Positions 6,095 to 7,368 of a DNA stretch of 7,368 bases are shown one piece after another. The number at the start of each line of letters is the position of its first letter. Position 1 is the stretch's first letter. A model generated the notes under the pieces. That model was not told where the DNA came from, did no database searches, and saw nothing but the letters and a program-made list of their open reading frames with translations. Made by a program: the position numbers and the translations under genes. Source of the DNA: an uncultured Oscillospiraceae bacterium (GTDB lineage Bacteria > Bacillota > Clostridia > Oscillospirales > Oscillospiraceae); assembly GCA_934569215.1 (NCBI GenBank), contig CAKTKF010000044.1, positions 1 to 7,368 of the forward strand. Reading direction: 5' to 3'.

Positions 6095-6255
6095 GGCAGC
6101 GCCGCACAATTCGGCAAGAGCTTTCGGCGAGAGATTTTGTCACAAGCCAAGGTTTGGAAAACGCAGGAATACTGTATGTATTTCAAGTTTTTCAAACCGC
6201 GGGATTGGGACGAAAGATCCGCCGAAGGCCGCAGACGCAATTGTGCGGTGTTGCC
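6095..6255. other. 161-base rod-shaped imperfect palindrome (structured RNA or MITE-like element)
   Basis: The ends are 17-base inverted repeats matching at 15 positions (6095-6111 with 6239-6255). Inside, successive arms also pair: 6112-6114 with 6229-6231, 6121-6129 with 6220-6228, 6135-6141 with 6209-6215, 6147-6150 with 6205-6208, 6151-6162 with 6187-6198, and 6166-6172 with 6178-6184 around a 5-base loop. That is about 59 pairs over 161 bases. All six non-Watson-Crick pairs are G-T on the + strand (A-C on the - strand), which favours a + strand RNA. Against this, no + promoter is visible just upstream, while a good - promoter starts about 8 bases before the element. TTAT lies directly outside both ends (6091-6094, 6256-6259), as expected of a 4-base target duplication. 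Candidates are a 6S-type RNA, a pncB leader regulator or a MITE. The folding is seen directly; the identity is open. Confidence 0.6.
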
Positions 6256-6269
6256 TTATACTTGCGGCT

Positions 6270-6298
6270 ATTATACAAAACCTTTCGGAAAATAGCAA
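6270..6298 (-). promoter_or_regulatory. Promoter of the pncB unit
   Basis: Read on the - strand, TTGCTA (complement of 6293-6298, 4 of 6 matches) is 17 bases from a perfect TATAAT (complement of 6270-6275). Predicted start near 6263. The spacer contains the box CCTTTCGGAA (+ strand 6281-6290), similar to a box in the divergent promoter. Confidence 0.72.
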
Positions 6299-6307
6299 CC
6301 TTTTTCG

Positions 6308-6336
6308 TTGACACCTTCCGGAAGTTAGAGTATTAT
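6308..6336 (+). promoter_or_regulatory. Promoter of the thioesterase unit
   Basis: TTGACA at 6308-6313, a 17-base spacer and TATTAT at 6331-6336 give 11 of 12 consensus matches. The spacer holds a perfect 10-base palindrome, CTTCCGGAAG (6315-6324), a candidate operator. Predicted start near 6343, so the leader is only about 20 bases. Confidence 0.85.
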
Positions 6337-6363
6337 TAAATTGTAGAAAGGTCGTGATACCCT

Positions 6364-6750
6364 ATGGGAATTACCGTTGGCATGAAGGGCGTCGCCGAAA
6401 CCCTCTGTGAGCGGGAGGATACCGCCAAGGAGGTCGGCTCCGGCGATCTGCTGGTCTACGCCACCCCCTGCATGGTCGCGCTGATGGAAGGCGCCGCGTG
6501 CGACGCCGTGGCAGAAGGGCTGGCGGAAGGCCAGGCCACCGTCGGCACCGCGCTGAACATTGAACACATTTCCGCAACACCGGTGGGGCTGGAAGTCCGG
6601 GCGGAGGCCGAGGTCACCGCCGTGGAGGGAAAGGTCGTCACCTTTGCCGTCCGTGCTTTCGACGAAGCCGGTGAGATCGGCCACGGCAGCCACCAGCGCG
6701 TGGTCATCAACAGTCAGAAATTTCTGGACAAGGCATACAGCAAGCTGTAA
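6364..6750 (+). CDS. Hotdog-fold thioesterase, FlK (fluoroacetyl-CoA thioesterase)-like
   Basis: This 128-residue protein has the length and pattern of a single hotdog domain of the FlK-like thioesterase family, which hydrolyses acyl-CoA esters. Thr34 (VYATP), Glu42 (LMEGAA) and His68 (NIEHIS) sit at spacings of 8 and 26 residues. These equal the spacings of the known FlK triad Thr42/Glu50/His76, so the active site appears intact. Most relatives in gut Clostridia are not involved in fluoroacetate, so the natural acyl-CoA is unknown. AAAGG at 6347-6351 is a somewhat distant ribosome site (about 12 bases) for the ATG at 6364; no better start is seen. Its TAA runs straight into the GGAGG of the next gene, so the two are co-transcribed from the 6308-6336 promoter. 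A cytosolic location is inferred from the lack of signal peptide or membrane segments. Confidence 0.9.
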   Translation: MGITVGMKGVAETLCEREDTAKEVGSGDLLVYATPCMVALMEGAACDAVAEGLAEGQATVGTALNIEHISATPVGLEVRAEAEVTAVEGKVVTFAVRAFDEAGEIGHGSHQRVVINSQKFLDKAYSKL

Positions 6751-6764
6751 GGAGGTTATTGAGT

Positions 6765-7085
6765 ATGCAAGACTATGGCGCAATGATTCGCAGCACCTTT
6801 GAACTGGGCAGCGTCCGAGACGCAGAGCTTCTTTTCGAGACCATCGTCAAGAACGCGTTTCCCACCTACACGTTCCGCCGCCTGGAACTCATCCGCGTCC
6901 AGCAGGACACCCCCTATCTGGAAGGCCGAAGCTGGAACCACGTTTTTGAGATCAAAAAAAGCGAGTTGGATAACTTCCCCGTCTGGGAGGTCAACTGCCA
7001 CCGCGTCACCATGGGCAAAACCCCGGACAAGCAGGTGTACCTGGACTATCTGACCCTGGATTTTATCCGCTACCGGGAGGCATGA
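6765..7085 (+). CDS. Small conserved-looking protein of unknown function
   Basis: I do not recognise this 106-residue protein. It has no membrane segment, signal peptide or metal-binding cluster. It is rich in charged and aromatic residues, with a probable helix at about 17-30 (SVRDAELLFETIVKNAF at 16-32) followed by alternating stretches that suggest beta strands (YTFRRLELIRVQ at 35-46, VYLDYLTLDFIRY at 91-103). GGAGG at 6751-6755 lies 9 bases before the ATG at 6765 and directly follows the thioesterase stop; an in-frame TTG at 6759 is too close to that site. Co-transcription with the thioesterase is very likely, and a helper or partner role is possible but unsupported by any motif. The good ribosome site and codon pattern shared with its neighbours make it a real gene. 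Confidence 0.8.
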   Translation: MQDYGAMIRSTFELGSVRDAELLFETIVKNAFPTYTFRRLELIRVQQDTPYLEGRSWNHVFEIKKSELDNFPVWEVNCHRVTMGKTPDKQVYLDYLTLDFIRYREA

Positions 7086-7150
7086 CGCGCTCTGTCCCTG
7101 TATTGGATGCGAGCCACCTGCCGTCATGCTGCCAAAGCTTAACATGCGAG

Positions 7151-7194
7151 AATATGAAAACTGTCATGGCTTCGACCATGACAGTTTTCATATT
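7151..7194. terminator. 19-bp perfect hairpin, probable bidirectional terminator
   Basis: The arms 7151-7169 and 7176-7194 pair perfectly over 19 bp around a 6-base loop (CTTCGA). The G+C-rich core CTGTCATGG/CCATGACAG is flanked by AAAA on the left and TTTT on the right, so either strand gives a core hairpin followed by T's (TTTTCATATT). It lies 65 bases after the last + gene and about 30 bases before the insertion sequence edge. The T-run is short, and a stand-alone palindromic repeat is the alternative. Confidence 0.65.
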
Positions 7195-7223
7195 GGTTGC
7201 GAAGGGATTTATACGAGTTTTTA

Positions 7224-7368
7224 GAGCGTATCTGAAAACATAGTATTCTTGTGCTATTTCAACAAAATCCAAATGGAAGCGAGATGGACAAAAGCAAGAA
7301 AGGACACAGCAAGCTTATCATAGCGTGTAGCGACCCTGCGGAAAACTTTAAGTTTATTGAAGAAACAC
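7224..7368 (-). mobile_element. 3' end of an IS5-type insertion sequence (continues beyond window)
   Basis: The transposase end at 7254-7368 and about 30 bases of non-coding DNA outside it mark the end of an insertion sequence. The likely terminal repeat begins at 7224 (GAGCGTATCTGAAAACA), directly after a TTA at 7221-7223 that could be the target site. The boundary is an estimate because the other terminal repeat is outside the window. Confidence 0.62.
7254..7368 (-). CDS. IS5-type transposase, C-terminal part (5' end outside window)
   Basis: Reading the - strand in the frame whose first full codon is 7367-7365 gives 37 residues and a TAG at 7256-7254. The text KVFRRVATRYDKLAVSFLAF followed by VHLASIWILLK is the typical C-terminal end of IS5/IS427-type DDE transposases, where the YDK and following hydrophobic helix close the catalytic domain. 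The conserved Glu of the DDE triad should lie just upstream, outside the window. Nothing in the visible part is broken, so the copy may be intact. It points away from the thioesterase unit and has no functional tie to it. Confidence 0.82.
   Translation of the reverse strand, partial: CFFNKLKVFRRVATRYDKLAVSFLAFVHLASIWILLK

Noticed and set aside
6075..6143. Longer pncB product of 506 residues from 6143
   Set aside because: The extra 23 residues look unlike the family N-terminus and cover the right arm of the hairpin element. GAGGTG at 6086-6081 points to the start at 6074.
6193..6203. ACCGCGGG resembling part of a T-box antiterminator sequence
   Set aside because: The rest of the T-box consensus, a specifier stem and a downstream tRNA-related gene are absent; the bases belong to a loop and arm of the rod element.
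6260..6305. A + strand terminator after the rod element (GCTATT/AATAGC followed by T's)
   Set aside because: Only 6 A+T-rich pairs around an 18-base loop, and the same bases make the near-consensus - strand promoter, which explains them better.
5397..6311. A 304-codon + strand open frame antisense to pncB and running across the rod element
   Set aside because: No family resemblance and no ribosome site; it is the mirror of a strongly conserved enzyme frame and continues through non-coding DNA by chance.
7086..7150. Possible extra gene or promoter between the 106-residue gene and the hairpin
   Set aside because: No ribosome site, no plausible start with a protein-like frame, and no convincing -35/-10 pair seen in these 65 bases.

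Overview
The window looks like a chromosomal segment of a fairly GC-rich Clostridia, probably Oscillospiraceae/Ruminococcaceae-like. That is an inference from the protein types, the G+C-rich third codon positions, the strong AGGAGG-type ribosome sites and the sigma-A style promoters. Nothing in it fixes genus or species. Apart from an insertion sequence entering at the right edge it is mostly ordinary core-type genome; the intergenic DNA is the most unusual part.

Layout on the + strand, left side. The 3' end of an unrecognised gene (1-372) ends in an intrinsic terminator. The loop of that terminator holds the -35 box of a full-consensus promoter (396-424). This promoter drives a three-gene unit: a small AbrB/SpoVT-type DNA-binding protein (469-708), a PLP-dependent methionine gamma-lyase-like 'aluminum resistance' family enzyme (711-1994) and an EamA/DMT transporter (2019-2927). 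The unit ends in a long hairpin terminator that overlaps the promoter of a TraX-family membrane protein (3036-3788).

Middle, - strand. A convergent unit reads right to left: nicotinate phosphoribosyltransferase (6074-4623), a six-helix membrane protein that overlaps it by 11 bases and resembles ECF-transporter S components (4633-4118), and a GIY-YIG domain protein (4105-3860) whose ribosome site contains the preceding stop codon. A plausible job is niacin uptake and salvage into NAD. Only the phosphoribosyltransferase step is firmly supported. The unit ends at a hairpin shared with traX.

Intergenic 6075-6363. Two divergent promoters stand nearly back to back, and each has a CCTTYCGGAA box in its spacer. 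Between the pncB promoter and the pncB start lies a 161-base element (6095-6255) that folds end to end into a rod of about 59 base pairs. It has 17-base terminal inverted repeats and TTAT direct repeats at both borders. It could be a structured RNA (6S-like or a leader element) or a MITE-like insertion; the sequence alone does not settle this.

Right side, + strand. A FlK-type hotdog thioesterase (6364-6750) and a 106-residue protein of unknown function (6765-7085) form a two-gene unit closed by a 19-bp perfect hairpin. The window then runs into the 3' end of an IS5-type transposase on the - strand (7254-7368).
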